A DNA stretch of 64,000 bases from positions 425,619-489,618 of the forward strand of contig NZ_BMNN01000002.1 in NCBI RefSeq assembly GCF_014646575.1, given 5' to 3'. Shown piece by piece: positions 17,513 through 26,800 of the stretch; the first letter of the stretch is position 1; the number at the start of each line of letters is the position of its first letter. This DNA is from Halopseudomonas pertucinogena. Lineage in GTDB: Bacteria; Pseudomonadota; Gammaproteobacteria; Pseudomonadales; Pseudomonadaceae. Below the pieces are notes generated by a model that saw only the letters and a list, made by a program, of their open reading frames with translations, was not told the origin of the DNA and searched no databases. A program made the translations under genes and the position numbers.

Positions 17513-17732
17513 GAATCCCTCTTTTGCATATTCTCGATGCGCGCATTATGCGGTGGGATGGTTGGAGTCTCAATTCCCATTGTGGTTTCGTTACATTTGC
17601 CCGCCGGCTGGCCCCGGCGCGGCGCAATGCATACACTAGCCGCCATTCACCCACCCTGTAGAAAGGAAAGCCCATGCCGGCAGGTGCTGTGCCATACGAT
17701 CTGTCGACCCTGCCTGGCGGAGAGGCGCTGGC

Positions 17733-18389
17733 ATGAGCGGTCGACTCGCCCAGTTCAGGGCTCCACTGGCCGATGTGCCCGAGGGCTGGCAGCCGGCCTG
17801 GAATCTGTCGCCGGGCCAGCGCCTGCTGATCCTGCGCAAGGTGGATGACCGCCTGGAGTGTGCCCAGGTGCTGTGGAATCTGACCCCGGGCTGGCTGACC
17901 GATCTCAGCCGTGCCCCCTTCAGCGCCAGGGCCGAGTTGCTGCATGACAAGGCGATGTTCCGCGAGCCGCTGGTGCAGCGCCGCTGCCTCATCCCGGTGG
18001 AAGGCTATTACCTCTGGCACCAGCAGGGCCGACGCAAGCAACCCTGGTATCTGCGCCGGGAGCAGGACAGCCTGGCGCTGGCCGGGATATGGGAACGATA
18101 CACCCTTGACGACGGCACCTGCTGGGACAGCTGTGCGCTGATCACCGCACCGGCCGTCGGGCTGCCGGCCAGACTGTCGGACCGCATGCCGGTGGCGCTC
18201 AATCAGGCGGAGCAGGCAATCTGGCTGGCCAGCGCGACGGCACCCCGGGCGCTGCAACCGCTGCTGCTGAATGCGCAGTCGCAGGTGCAGCTGATGTACC
18301 CGGTCAGCCCGGCGGTAAGCAACCCGGCCACCCGCGGGCCGCATTGCTGCAGCCCCTCCGGCCACCCGATCAGACCTGGAACTGATTGA
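17733..18389 (+). CDS. SRAP (YedK/HMCES) homologue lacking all catalytic residues
   Basis: The 218-residue protein has the SRAP fold pattern ([51 protein letters not shown]). SRAP proteins crosslink to abasic sites in single-stranded DNA through Cys2. By alignment to E. coli YedK from memory, C2 is Ser2, N75 is Ser64, E105 is Leu94 and H160 is Ser149. Structural residues (R66 in SARAE, P27, W54, W95) are kept. GGAGAGG precedes the ATG, and no upstream MCGR start exists. The C-terminal ~40 residues are low complexity. Its end overlaps the chemoreceptor gene by 20 bp. Confidence 0.88.
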   Translation: MSGRLAQFRAPLADVPEGWQPAWNLSPGQRLLILRKVDDRLECAQVLWNLTPGWLTDLSRAPFSARAELLHDKAMFREPLVQRRCLIPVEGYYLWHQQGRRKQPWYLRREQDSLALAGIWERYTLDDGTCWDSCALITAPAVGLPARLSDRMPVALNQAEQAIWLASATAPRALQPLLLNAQSQVQLMYPVSPAVSNPATRGPHCCSPSGHPIRPGTD

Positions 18390-20502
18390 TCAGGCGGCGC
18401 TGATGCTCGGCCAGTCGGGTCAGCCCGGCGCTGGCCTGGGATGACTCCGCCGCCCCGCCGGCCACCTCGTTGGCCACCTCGCCGATATTGGCGACGTTGC
18501 GGTTGACGTCCTCCGCTACCGCACTCTGCTGCTCCGCGGCGCTGGCAATCTGGATGTTCATGTCGTTGATCACCGACACCGCCTGGGTGATCGACATCAG
18601 CGCGGCGTCCGCTTCCTCCGCCTGCAGCACACTCTCGCCGGTGCGCTGGCGGCTCTGCTCCATGACCTCGACCGTCTGCCGCGTGCCGCTCTGCAGCTGC
18701 TCGATCATCTGCTGGATCTCCTCGGTGGAGGTCTGGGTTTTCAGTGCCAGGTTGCGCACCTCATCGGCCACCACGGCAAACCCCCTGCCATGCTCGCCGG
18801 CACGGGCCGCCTCGATCGCTGCGTTCAGCGCCAGCAGGTTGGTCTGTTCGGCAATGCCGCGGATGACGTCCAGGATAGAGGTGATGTTGTCGCTGTCACG
18901 CGCCAGGCTCTCGACGGTCTGCACTGCGCGCTCGATATCCACCGAGAGCTCCTGGATCGTCCGTGCGGTGAGCTGCACTACCTCGCGCCCATGGCTGGCG
19001 GAGCCATTGGCGTTGCCGGCGGCCTCGGCGGCCAGCCCGGCGTTGCGGGCCACGTCCTGGGCGGTGGCGGTCATTTCGGTGACCGCGGTGGCGACCATCT
19101 CGATCTCGCCCAGCTGCTTCTGCACGCCATCGTTGGTGCGCATGGCGATGTCGGCGGTATTTTCCGCCGCATCGGTGACCTGCTGCACCGAGTTCACCAC
19201 CTCGCGGATCATGTGCTGCAGCTTGTCGAGAAAGGTGTTGAAACCCCTGGCGATATCGCCGAACTCGTCGGCACGGTCGACCTCCAGACGGCGGGTCAGA
19301 TCGCCATCGCCTTCCGCGGCCTCCCGGAGCATGTCCACCAGCCGGCGTGCGGGGCGTGCCAGGCTGTAGCCGACCAGCCACATGACCACCAGGCCGACCA
19401 CGGCAATCAGCACTCCGATGCCGGCCAGGGTTGCCGTGGCGGCGGATTGCTGCTGGCGCAGCTCGGCATCCATCGCGTGCAGTTCGGCCATGACCGCATC
19501 CAGCGGCAGGCGGATGAGCAGCGTCCAGCTGGTGCCGGTGTTACCCAGCGGGATCGGCATCCACAGCTCGATTTCATTCGCCGCCCGGTTCACCGAGTAG
19601 ATCGGCTCGTCAGCGACCTTCGCCAGGCTCGCCAGGTCGTCGTCATCAAGAATCTGCGCAGCGGGGCCACCCGGCTGGCCACCCTCCCCCGTCCAGGCCA
19701 CCAGCCGGCCCTGCCCGGTGATCAGCGCCTGTTCGCCCTTGCCGTCATAAAGACCCGCGGAACTCTCCTCCAGCATCGACTGCAGGAAGGCCATCGACAG
19801 GTCCGAACCGACAATGCCGAGGAATCTGCCGTCGAGCAGAATGGGGGCGGTGAAGGACGAAAGCATCACCGGGGTGCCGCCCAGATCGTCCAGTGCCGGA
19901 TCGGCCACGCAGGGGCGCAGGTTATCCCGCACGCAGAAGTAGTACTCGCCGACCCTCACCCCTGTCTCGTCGAGGCTCTCGTCATGCATGTCGTCAAGCA
20001 GGTCCAGTTGCAGTGTGCCGTCGGCCGCGCGGAACCAGAACGGCATGAACTGCCCAGCCTCGTTGTGCCCCGGCAGGCCGGTCCCCTCGTAGAAGGTATC
20101 CAGATCGTCGAACGCGCCCGGCTCCCATGCGACATAGGCGGACAGCAGCTCCGGCTGGTCCTCCAGTACCTGCCTTACGTAACGGAGCATTTCCTCGCGG
20201 CTGATCATCACCTGGGGCAATCCGTCGCGCACATCGGCGATCTGACGATTCAGCAGCGCCAGCTGTTCGTTCACCGCGAACGGCCGCTCCAGCTGCTGGC
20301 GGATGTGAAAGGCTTCGGCGCTGGCGGTCGCCAGCAACTGCTCACGAACCAGCTCCTCGATGATCTGCTCGCTGCGTTCGGCGACCGTCTCCTGGTTGCG
20401 TTCGAAGGCCAGCATGGCGTAGAACGCCATCGCGGCCACGGCGACGAACAGACAGGCGCCGGCCAGCACGGCAATGGATAACTGTATTGATCTGAATTTC
20501 AT
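18370..20502 (-). CDS. methyl-accepting chemotaxis protein with dCache sensor
   Basis: The 710-residue receptor has a first membrane helix (7-30), a ~310-residue periplasmic domain of dCache type, a second helix (about 350-377), a HAMP domain ([23 protein letters not shown] region) and a long signalling coiled coil. The hairpin tip is [19 protein letters not shown]. The periplasmic region contains motifs such as YVAWEP and GIVGSDLSM seen in double-Cache sensors of small metabolites; the ligand is unknown. There is no C-terminal CheR-tethering pentapeptide. Confidence 0.94.
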   Translation of the reverse strand: MKFRSIQLSIAVLAGACLFVAVAAMAFYAMLAFERNQETVAERSEQIIEELVREQLLATASAEAFHIRQQLERPFAVNEQLALLNRQIADVRDGLPQVMISREEMLRYVRQVLEDQPELLSAYVAWEPGAFDDLDTFYEGTGLPGHNEAGQFMPFWFRAADGTLQLDLLDDMHDESLDETGVRVGEYYFCVRDNLRPCVADPALDDLGGTPVMLSSFTAPILLDGRFLGIVGSDLSMAFLQSMLEESSAGLYDGKGEQALITGQGRLVAWTGEGGQPGGPAAQILDDDDLASLAKVADEPIYSVNRAANEIELWMPIPLGNTGTSWTLLIRLPLDAVMAELHAMDAELRQQQSAATATLAGIGVLIAVVGLVVMWLVGYSLARPARRLVDMLREAAEGDGDLTRRLEVDRADEFGDIARGFNTFLDKLQHMIREVVNSVQQVTDAAENTADIAMRTNDGVQKQLGEIEMVATAVTEMTATAQDVARNAGLAAEAAGNANGSASHGREVVQLTARTIQELSVDIERAVQTVESLARDSDNITSILDVIRGIAEQTNLLALNAAIEAARAGEHGRGFAVVADEVRNLALKTQTSTEEIQQMIEQLQSGTRQTVEVMEQSRQRTGESVLQAEEADAALMSITQAVSVINDMNIQIASAAEQQSAVAEDVNRNVANIGEVANEVAGGAAESSQASAGLTRLAEHQRRLINQFQV

Positions 20503-20622
20503 GGGGGGAGCTCGTTCTAACCGTCTGGATCAACTTTATCGGCGGGGATGGTCAAATCTTCAGCCATGTTCTGCTATTGTTCACTCCAACCATTACCCAT
20601 TGATTACGGAAGGAAATCCGTC

Positions 20623-21432
20623 ATGCGCATCCGCCGTCTGTTGTGCTGCCTGCCCCTGCTGTTGCTGGCCAGTTGCGAGAGTGTTCAGACCACGCAAGGT
20701 GGAGCTGTCGGGGTGAACCGCAGCCAGTACATGTTCAGCGGCCTTTCCAGTGCCGAGGTCGACCAGATGGCGGCCGAGTCCTACCAGCAGATGCTTGATG
20801 AAGCCCGCAGCGAAAACCTGCTGAACACCGACACCGCCATGCTGCGGCGACTGCGCAGGATTGCCGACGAGCTGGTGAAGGAAGTCGACCACTTCCGTCC
20901 GGACGCGTCGCAGTGGGACTGGGAAGTCAACCTGATCAAGAGCGATGCGCTCAACGCCAGCTGCATGCCCGGCGGCAAGATCCTGTTCTTCACCGGCATC
21001 GTCGACAAGCTGAAACTGACCGATGACGAAATCGCCCAGATCATGGGCCACGAGATAGCCCATGCCCTGCGCGAACATGGCCGCGAGGCGATTTCCCGGG
21101 CCTACACCACCCAGATGGGCACCCAGGTGGTCGGCGCCCTGCTCGGCCTGGGCGACGGCGCGCGCCAGGCGGCCGACATGGCCGTTCAGTATGGCCTGAC
21201 CCTGCCCAACAGCCGCTCCAATGAGACCGAGGCCGACCTCATCGGCCTGGAGCTGGCGGCCCGCGCGGGTTACAACCCGGAGGCGGCGGTCACGCTGTGG
21301 CAGAAGATGGCATCCGCTTCCCAGGGCGAGCCGCCGGCGTTTCTCAGCACCCACCCCACTTCCAGTGGCCGGATCGACAACCTGCGGGCCAATATTCCCA
21401 AGGTGCGCCCCCTCTATGAAGCGGCGCGCTAG
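20623..21432 (+). CDS. M48-family metalloprotease lipoprotein (LoiP/YcaL-like)
   Basis: The 269-residue protein has a lipobox LASC, the zinc motif H143-E144-x2-H147 in MGHEIAHALREHGRE, and a downstream Glu ligand in SNETEADLIG. These features define periplasmic M48 proteases that degrade misassembled outer-membrane proteins. GGAAGGAA supports the start at 20623 over an upstream one at 20548. Confidence 0.9.
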   Translation: MRIRRLLCCLPLLLLASCESVQTTQGGAVGVNRSQYMFSGLSSAEVDQMAAESYQQMLDEARSENLLNTDTAMLRRLRRIADELVKEVDHFRPDASQWDWEVNLIKSDALNASCMPGGKILFFTGIVDKLKLTDDEIAQIMGHEIAHALREHGREAISRAYTTQMGTQVVGALLGLGDGARQAADMAVQYGLTLPNSRSNETEADLIGLELAARAGYNPEAAVTLWQKMASASQGEPPAFLSTHPTSSGRIDNLRANIPKVRPLYEAAR

Positions 21433-21494
21433 GCATAGCCGCTGCCATACGACCAATTAACAATTGATTTATCAAACGTTTCAACTATGTTACA

Positions 21495-21516
21495 GCGGCC
21501 GGAGCAAACCGGCCGC
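21495..21516 (+). terminator. perfect 8-bp hairpin between protease and porin genes
   Basis: GCGGCCGG-AGCAAA-CCGGCCGC forms a stable hairpin 62 bp after the protease stop and 37 bp before the porin start. Lacking a U-tract it could be a weak terminator or a 5'-leader stabiliser for the porin mRNA. An A-rich stretch (CAATAACGAATAACA) follows it close to the ribosome site. Confidence 0.5.
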
Positions 21517-21553
21517 CCCTGGGCAATAACGAATAACACCCCTGAGGAGTAGC

Positions 21554-22882
21554 ATGATGAAGAAATCCCTGATTGCCGCCGGCGTAGCTGCTGGCCTGCT
21601 GGCCCTTCCCGGCCTGTCCGTCGCCCAGAGCGGCGGTTTCGTGGAGGACGCCAAGGCAAACCTGAGCCTGCGCAACCTGTATTTCGATGGCGATTACAAG
21701 AACGAAACCAACGCCCCCAGTGATCGCGAGTGGGGTCAGGGCTTCATGCTCAAGTTCAATTCCGGCTATACCCAGGGACCGATCGGTTTCGGCCTGGATG
21801 TGTTCGCCCGCTCGGGTATCCGCCTGGATTCCGGCGGCACCAACCCGGCGGAGCCCGGTGACAGCCGCCGCCCCGGCACCATGTTCCCACTCAAGAATGA
21901 CGGCAGTGCCGTCAACAACTTCAGTCGCATCGACTTCGCTGCCAAGGCCAAGGTCTCCGAAACAGTCCTGAAGGCGGGCCGCGGACTGGAGCCGAACCTG
22001 CCGGTCGTGGTTCGCAACGACGGGCGCCTGTTACCGCAGACCTACAGCGGTGCGATGCTGACCTCCAGGGAGATCAGTAACCTGACCCTGCATGCCGGTC
22101 ACTTCGATGAGTCCAACGGTCGCAACTCCACCAACTACGAAGGCCTGCGCATCGGCGGCAGCTCTGCCGATGCCGACGTGAACCGCTTCCAGTACGTGGG
22201 TGGTGATGCCCAGCTTGGTGATAACCTGGTCGCGCAGTATTACTTTGCCCAGCTGAAGGATTACTACAACCAGCACTTCGTCGGTGCCGTCCACACCATG
22301 GACCTGGGTGCCGGTCAGCTGGTGACCGACCTGCGCTACTTCGACAGTGACTCCCATGGCGCCAACAGCAGTGCCAGCGGTCGCGCCGATGGCTATGTTG
22401 CCCGTGGCGTGGATAACGGCGGTGAAGTCGACAACCGTGCAATGAGCGCGATGTTCACCTACAAGCTGAGCAACCACGCGGCAGGTATCGGTTATCAGAA
22501 GATGAGTGGCGACAGCGACTTCGTCTATCTGAACAACGGCGGCGGTTCCACTGCCTACCTGATCACCGACTCGCAGATCAACAAGTTCGAGCGTGCCGGC
22601 GAGAAGACCTGGGTAGGCCAGTACAGCTACAACTTCGCTGACTATGTGCCGGGGCTTAGCTTCACCGCCAAGTATCTGCGCGGGTCCGATGTTGACGCCG
22701 AGCCTGGCAACGGCGACTCCGAGTGGGAGCGCAACCTGCGCCTCGACTATGTCGTGCAGAAGGGCATGTTCAAGGATCTGGGGGTATCGGTGCGCCATGC
22801 CAGCCTCCGTTCCGATGTTGCCGGGGAGCGGGATCAGGATCAGCTGCGTGTCTACCTGACCTACAACTTCGCTCTGCTCTGA
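21554..22882 (+). CDS. OprD-family outer membrane porin
   Basis: The 442-residue protein has a signal peptide (cut after LSVAQ) and the OprD pattern: GGFVEDAKANLSLRNLYFD, GWGQ-like REWGQGFMLKFNSGYT, a central KAKVSETVLKAGRGLEPN, and a C-terminal strand ending in aromatic/hydrophobic LTYNFALL. OprD porins are 18-stranded channels for specific amino acids or organic acids. GAGGAG lies 4-5 bases before ATG. The specific substrate cannot be told. Confidence 0.93.
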   Translation: MMKKSLIAAGVAAGLLALPGLSVAQSGGFVEDAKANLSLRNLYFDGDYKNETNAPSDREWGQGFMLKFNSGYTQGPIGFGLDVFARSGIRLDSGGTNPAEPGDSRRPGTMFPLKNDGSAVNNFSRIDFAAKAKVSETVLKAGRGLEPNLPVVVRNDGRLLPQTYSGAMLTSREISNLTLHAGHFDESNGRNSTNYEGLRIGGSSADADVNRFQYVGGDAQLGDNLVAQYYFAQLKDYYNQHFVGAVHTMDLGAGQLVTDLRYFDSDSHGANSSASGRADGYVARGVDNGGEVDNRAMSAMFTYKLSNHAAGIGYQKMSGDSDFVYLNNGGGSTAYLITDSQINKFERAGEKTWVGQYSYNFADYVPGLSFTAKYLRGSDVDAEPGNGDSEWERNLRLDYVVQKGMFKDLGVSVRHASLRSDVAGERDQDQLRVYLTYNFALL

Positions 22883-22889
22883 GCAATAT

Positions 22890-22914
22890 GAACCCCGGCC
22901 CGGCGCCGGGGTTC
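22890..22914 (+). terminator. terminator-like hairpin after the porin gene
   Basis: GAACCCCGGC and GCCGGGGTTC form a 10-bp stem around a 5-base loop starting 8 bp after the porin stop; CTGCT follows instead of a clean U-tract. Confidence 0.7.
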
Positions 22915-22984
22915 TGCTATCTGCACGGCACCTTTTTCGGGTATATCATGGTCAGCATACAGAGCCAGCAAACCGGAGAAAGCC

Positions 22985-23356
22985 ATGAACAACCGCCTGC
23001 ATGGTTACGCCACTGCCTACAGCGAGAGCAGCTTCCACCGGAAACTTGCCCGCTACGCCCGCGTTGCCGGGAGAGAGGTGGTGGAGAAGGCACTCTGGCT
23101 GTTTTTCGCCGCCCAGAGTCCGGAGACTCCGCGCTGGGCCAGGACGGCCATCTATGGCGCGCTGGGCTATTTCATCTTCCCGCTGGATGCCATTCCCGAC
23201 TTTGCCCCCCTGGTCGGTTACACCGACGATCTGGGCGTGCTGGCGGCCGCTCTGGCCACGGTAGCGATGTATGTCACCGATGACATCAAGCAACGCAGCC
23301 GCGACCAGGCGGACAAATGGTTCGGCCCCGCTGCCGAAGGTCTGAAGAAAGAATAG
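22985..23356 (+). CDS. YkvA/DUF1232 family membrane protein
   Basis: The 123-residue protein carries the DUF1232 signature: AIYGALGYFIFPLDAIPDF followed by GYTDDLGVLAAAL, with two membrane helices. The function of YkvA proteins is unknown. GGAGAAA lies 5 bases before ATG. The gene converges on the baeRF gene with a hairpin repeat between them. Confidence 0.87.
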   Translation: MNNRLHGYATAYSESSFHRKLARYARVAGREVVEKALWLFFAAQSPETPRWARTAIYGALGYFIFPLDAIPDFAPLVGYTDDLGVLAAALATVAMYVTDDIKQRSRDQADKWFGPAAEGLKKE

Positions 23357-23375
23357 GCAACCTCATTCCTGTCCC

Positions 23376-23424
23376 GACCCGAGAGGGTCGAACCCTACCG
23401 GGAGTGTCGAGTTCCATCTCGACA
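23376..23424. repeat. solo copy of the GTCGAG-TTCCAT-CTCGAC hairpin element
   Basis: GTCGAGTTCCATCTCGAC occupies 23406-23423 with an extra flanking T-A pair, preceded by a second small hairpin GACCC-GAGA-GGGTC (23377-23390). The same element recurs at 29.4 kb and 40.5 kb. It sits between the convergent ykvA-like and baeRF genes, where a bidirectional terminator would be expected. Confidence 0.75.
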
Positions 23425-23463
23425 CAGACTCGCCCTCCGCTGCCTGATTCTGCCGCCCCGGAA

Positions 23464-24636
23464 TCAGAACCGGAACACCGCAGCGGCTCCGCTGCTACCC
23501 GGCACCAGCCCCTGGGGCAGCATCACCACCTCAGCCCCGTTCTGCACCGCCCGGGGAATCAGCTGATCCAGCACGTCGGCGCCGGTCGCCATCTCCCCGT
23601 CAGGCTCGCCATCAAGCTGAACGGCCCCGCTCTGCATATCGACGGTACCGGGTATATCGCGGCCGGACTCCACCAGCAGCAACGACACCCTGCCGGCAAA
23701 CACCGCCTCGCCGATTTCACCGATGTCATTGGAGGCAAGCTTCTGACCCTGCGCTACACCATAACGCTCCAGTGCGCTGTCCAGCGAGGCATTGTGACGC
23801 CGGGTGATGATAGTGGCGGCCTCCTCCCGCAGCCCGGCGGCATCCATCAGCCCCGGATCCTGGGCGATGCCTTCGTCGAGCAGAGTCGGGTGATGGCTGA
23901 CGGCGCGGTAGGCGGCCTGGTTACGGGGCAACGCAGCAAGAATGAGCGGCAGCCCGGAACGGGCGTGATGCTCGACGATGGCCTTGTCGATGGCGCGGAA
24001 ATAGCGTTCCCGGTCGATATCGATCTCATCCTGCTTGCCACCACCGCCTGCCTCGTGGCGCGCCGAGCCGCTGGTCCTGTCGGCGGCGCGACTGAAGCCG
24101 TGGGGGTTGCCTGACTGGTCCTTGGCAGTGAGCTCCTCACCCAGGGCCTGTTCGAGGTTGCGCGGCACGTCCGGATGCAGCTCTACTTCCTCCAGCACAT
24201 TCTGGTCCCCCTGGAACAGCCGCACCGCGTCACGCGTCACGCACAATACCTGATAGGCGCCGCCGGACTGGCTGATACGCATCAGCGGTTTGAGACAGGG
24301 CTGCTGGTCGACACGCACCAGCTCATCCACCGGCTGGTGCAGTGAAAACACCTTGAACACATCGCTGCCGCCGATGACTGCAAGACCATCCCGGGGGCTG
24401 CGCCACAGCTCATCCTCATGCAGCAGCGCATCGAAGGGTTCAAGCAGAGCGGGGTCGGCATTGGCGCTGCCGTTCTCCACCTGATCCCGCAGCTTGCGCA
24501 GCAGGTTGCGATAGCGCACCGGATTCTGTTCCTGATCGGGGAAGGATCTGGCCATCGGCATATACAGTGACAGATAGGGCTGGCCCTGCAGTTTCAGCAG
24601 TTCCGACAGGTCCGATTGAGTGATGTGCTCGTACAT
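23464..24636 (-). CDS. baeRF-type protein (bacterial archaeo-eukaryotic release factor family)
   Basis: The 390-residue protein starts with the N-terminal pattern YLSLYMPMARSFPDQEQNP then RYRNLLRKL, and has LCVTRDAVRLFQGDQ and a C-terminal LIPRAVQNGAEVVMLP, as in baeRF family 3 proteins. These resemble eRF1/Vms1 and are thought to act on peptidyl-tRNA or stalled ribosomes; no experimental role is known to me. The start at 24636 follows GGAGG; the upstream frame lacks one. A Gly/His-rich insertion (around 190-210) interrupts the core. Confidence 0.72.
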   Translation of the reverse strand: MYEHITQSDLSELLKLQGQPYLSLYMPMARSFPDQEQNPVRYRNLLRKLRDQVENGSANADPALLEPFDALLHEDELWRSPRDGLAVIGGSDVFKVFSLHQPVDELVRVDQQPCLKPLMRISQSGGAYQVLCVTRDAVRLFQGDQNVLEEVELHPDVPRNLEQALGEELTAKDQSGNPHGFSRAADRTSGSARHEAGGGGKQDEIDIDRERYFRAIDKAIVEHHARSGLPLILAALPRNQAAYRAVSHHPTLLDEGIAQDPGLMDAAGLREEAATIITRRHNASLDSALERYGVAQGQKLASNDIGEIGEAVFAGRVSLLLVESGRDIPGTVDMQSGAVQLDGEPDGEMATGADVLDQLIPRAVQNGAEVVMLPQGLVPGSSGAAAVFRF

Positions 24637-24810
24637 GCATACCTCCGGTGGTAGTGAAACGGGCTGACTGGCTTTCTGCATCATTCGACGAACGCCCGCA
24701 GGGGGGAGTTCATTCAAATGGACAGGCGCCCCTCTCCGGGCGGGTGGGCTTTGCGACCTGCGCCGGGAGTGACTACCATGGGCGGTTTCCGTGATCAGAA
24801 TGCATGAGCC

Positions 24811-25725
24811 ATGACCTACGACCACAACTGGCAACTAGACAGCATCGTTGAGCAACTGCGCGATGCGCGCTCCGAATGGCGCAGCGCCCAGGGGCGTACC
24901 CACGAGCCCGGCGACCGGGAGCTGCCCTCCCGGACCGTGATGAAGACCATAATCGAAGCGCTGGCCGGGGCGCTGTTCCCCATGCGCCTCGGTCCGCCGG
25001 ATCTGCGCAAGGCGAACGAGGACTTCTACGTCGGACATACCCTCGACTCCTGCCTCAACGCCCTGCTGCAGCAGGCCGTGCTGGAGCTGCGGCACACCCA
25101 CCGCAAGCAGCCGCTTGAGTGTGCCGAGCTGCGCCAGCGTGCGGAGGATATCGTGCGCCGTTTCGCCGCCGAACTGCCCCGGCTGCGGCGGGTGCTGGAT
25201 ACCGATGTGATGGCCGCCTATCACGGTGATCCGGCTGCGAAATCGGTGGATGAGGTGCTGCTGTGCTATCCCGGGGTCATGGCGATCATCCACCACCGCA
25301 TCGCCCACCTGCTGTATCGGGACGGCCTGACCCTGCTGGCGCGCATCATCAGCGAGCTGGCGCATTCGGATACCGGCATCGACATCCACCCCGGCGCGCA
25401 GATCGGCGAGAGCTTCTTCATCGACCATGGCACCGGCGTGGTGATCGGTGAGACCGCCATCATCGGTGAGCGGGTGCGGATCTATCAGGCGGTGACCCTG
25501 GGTGCCAAACGCTTCGAATCCGATGATCAGGGCAAGCTGATGAAGGGCCAGCCGCGTCACCCGATCGTCGAGGACGACGTGGTGATCTACGCCGGTGCGA
25601 CCATTCTCGGGCGCATCACCATCGGCGCCGGGTCGACCATTGGCGGCAACGTGTGGGTCACCCGCAGCCTGCCGCCGGGCAGCAACGTGTCCCAGGCGAG
25701 CCTGAGGAATCAGTCCAGGGTATGA
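24811..25725 (+). CDS. epsC: serine O-acetyltransferase (EpsC/SrpH type)
   Basis: The 304-residue protein has a long N-terminal helical region and a C-terminal left-handed beta-helix of hexapeptide repeats (IDIHPGAQIGESFFIDHGTG, VVIGETAIIGERVRIYQ, GAGSTIGGNVWVTRS). It converts serine and acetyl-CoA to O-acetylserine for cysteine synthesis. At about 300 residues it fits the EpsC type rather than short CysE. It is divergent from the baeRF gene. REP-like repeats follow. Confidence 0.9.
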   Translation: MTYDHNWQLDSIVEQLRDARSEWRSAQGRTHEPGDRELPSRTVMKTIIEALAGALFPMRLGPPDLRKANEDFYVGHTLDSCLNALLQQAVLELRHTHRKQPLECAELRQRAEDIVRRFAAELPRLRRVLDTDVMAAYHGDPAAKSVDEVLLCYPGVMAIIHHRIAHLLYRDGLTLLARIISELAHSDTGIDIHPGAQIGESFFIDHGTGVVIGETAIIGERVRIYQAVTLGAKRFESDDQGKLMKGQPRHPIVEDDVVIYAGATILGRITIGAGSTIGGNVWVTRSLPPGSNVSQASLRNQSRV

Positions 25726-25737
25726 AGTCGGGGCGGG

Positions 25738-25863
25738 GGCGTGCTGCGCACGCCATCGCCGCGAGGTCGCGGCTCCTGCCCGTCCTGGCCTGGGTCCGTG
25801 ACACCTTCGGTCTCGGATTGATGGCCGTTCATTCCGGTAGGAGCCGCGACCTCGCGGCGATAG
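25738..25863. repeat. inverted pair of REP-like elements
   Basis: A composite unit (hairpin GGCGTGC-TGC-GCACGCC at 25738-25754 followed by ATCGCCGCGAGGTCGCGGCT) is matched by an inverted REP, TAGGAGCCGCGACCTCGCGG, at 25838 onward. The same composite is present at 13.7 kb. The inverted pair would form a BIME. The right-hand copy supplies the last codons of the amidotransferase gene. Confidence 0.75.
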
Positions 25864-26635
25864 AGATGTTTCCCTGGCGCAATGTCTCTCCGCCCTGCCA
25901 CAGACGCCACTCCCCCGGCTGATAACTGTGCCACTGCTCATTGCTCGTCAGCGGCTCGGTGGCTATCACCGTCACCACGTCATCAGGTGTGGTGTGCTCC
26001 TGAAAGTCCACTACCATCTCCATGTCCCGCAACTGCGCCGGGCCGAAGGGCGCGCGGCGGGTGATCCAGGCCAGCTTCGTGGTGCATAGCGTAAAGAGCC
26101 ACTGGCCATTGCTCAGCAGCAGGTTGCATACGCCCCGGGCGGCGTAGTCAGCGCAGGCGGCGGTAAGACAATCGAGGATCTCATCCCGATCCGGCTGCCG
26201 GGCAAAGCGTGCCCGCAGACGGTTGAGCAGGTCGCAGAAGATGGCCTCGCTGTCGGTATTGCCCACCGGCTGGAACGGGCCCTCCCCGGCCACGAAGTCG
26301 CTGATCTGGCCGTTGTGCGCGAAGGTCCAGTACTGCCCCCACAGCTCGCGTGTGAACGGATGGGTGTTGGCCAGACTGACCCGGCCCACGTTGGCCTGGC
26401 GGATATGGCAGATCACGTTCTCCGACTTGATCGGGTAGCTCTCGATCAGCTGGGCGATGGCCGAACTGTGACAGGGCGCCGGATCATGGAAGCAGCGCAC
26501 CCCGCGCCCCTCGTAGAAGGCCACACCCCAGCCATCACAATGCGGACCGGTGCGCCCGCCACGCTGCATCAGCCCGGAAAAGCTGAAACAGATATCCGTG
26601 GGTACGTTGGCGCTCATGCCCATCAACTCACACAT
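25829..26635 (-). CDS. class II glutamine amidotransferase (YafJ-like)
   Basis: The 268-residue protein starts MCELMGMSANVPTD, placing the nucleophile Cys at position 2 after Met removal. It continues with RGGRTGPHCDGWGVAFY and the substrate-loop FAHNGQISDF, typical of Ntn-type GATase II proteins such as YafJ. GGGGGAG precedes the ATG at 26635. The acceptor of the ammonia is unknown. The last ~10 residues (IAARSRLLPE) are encoded by a REP element, so the natural C-terminus has probably been replaced by repeat insertion. Confidence 0.88.
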   Translation of the reverse strand: MCELMGMSANVPTDICFSFSGLMQRGGRTGPHCDGWGVAFYEGRGVRCFHDPAPCHSSAIAQLIESYPIKSENVICHIRQANVGRVSLANTHPFTRELWGQYWTFAHNGQISDFVAGEGPFQPVGNTDSEAIFCDLLNRLRARFARQPDRDEILDCLTAACADYAARGVCNLLLSNGQWLFTLCTTKLAWITRRAPFGPAQLRDMEMVVDFQEHTTPDDVVTVIATEPLTSNEQWHSYQPGEWRLWQGGETLRQGNISIAARSRLLPE

Positions 26636-26800
26636 TCTGTTACTCCCCCGACATATCTGTCGCACGCCTGGCCATTAGAATTGTCCCAATCCAAGGGAAT
26701 GGTACGACATAAGGGAACCGCTGATACCGGTACGCGTCATCGTGGCAGCCTCATTGTCCATCAGCGACCGGCGGTCTGTTCACTATCTCAAGGTAATCCT

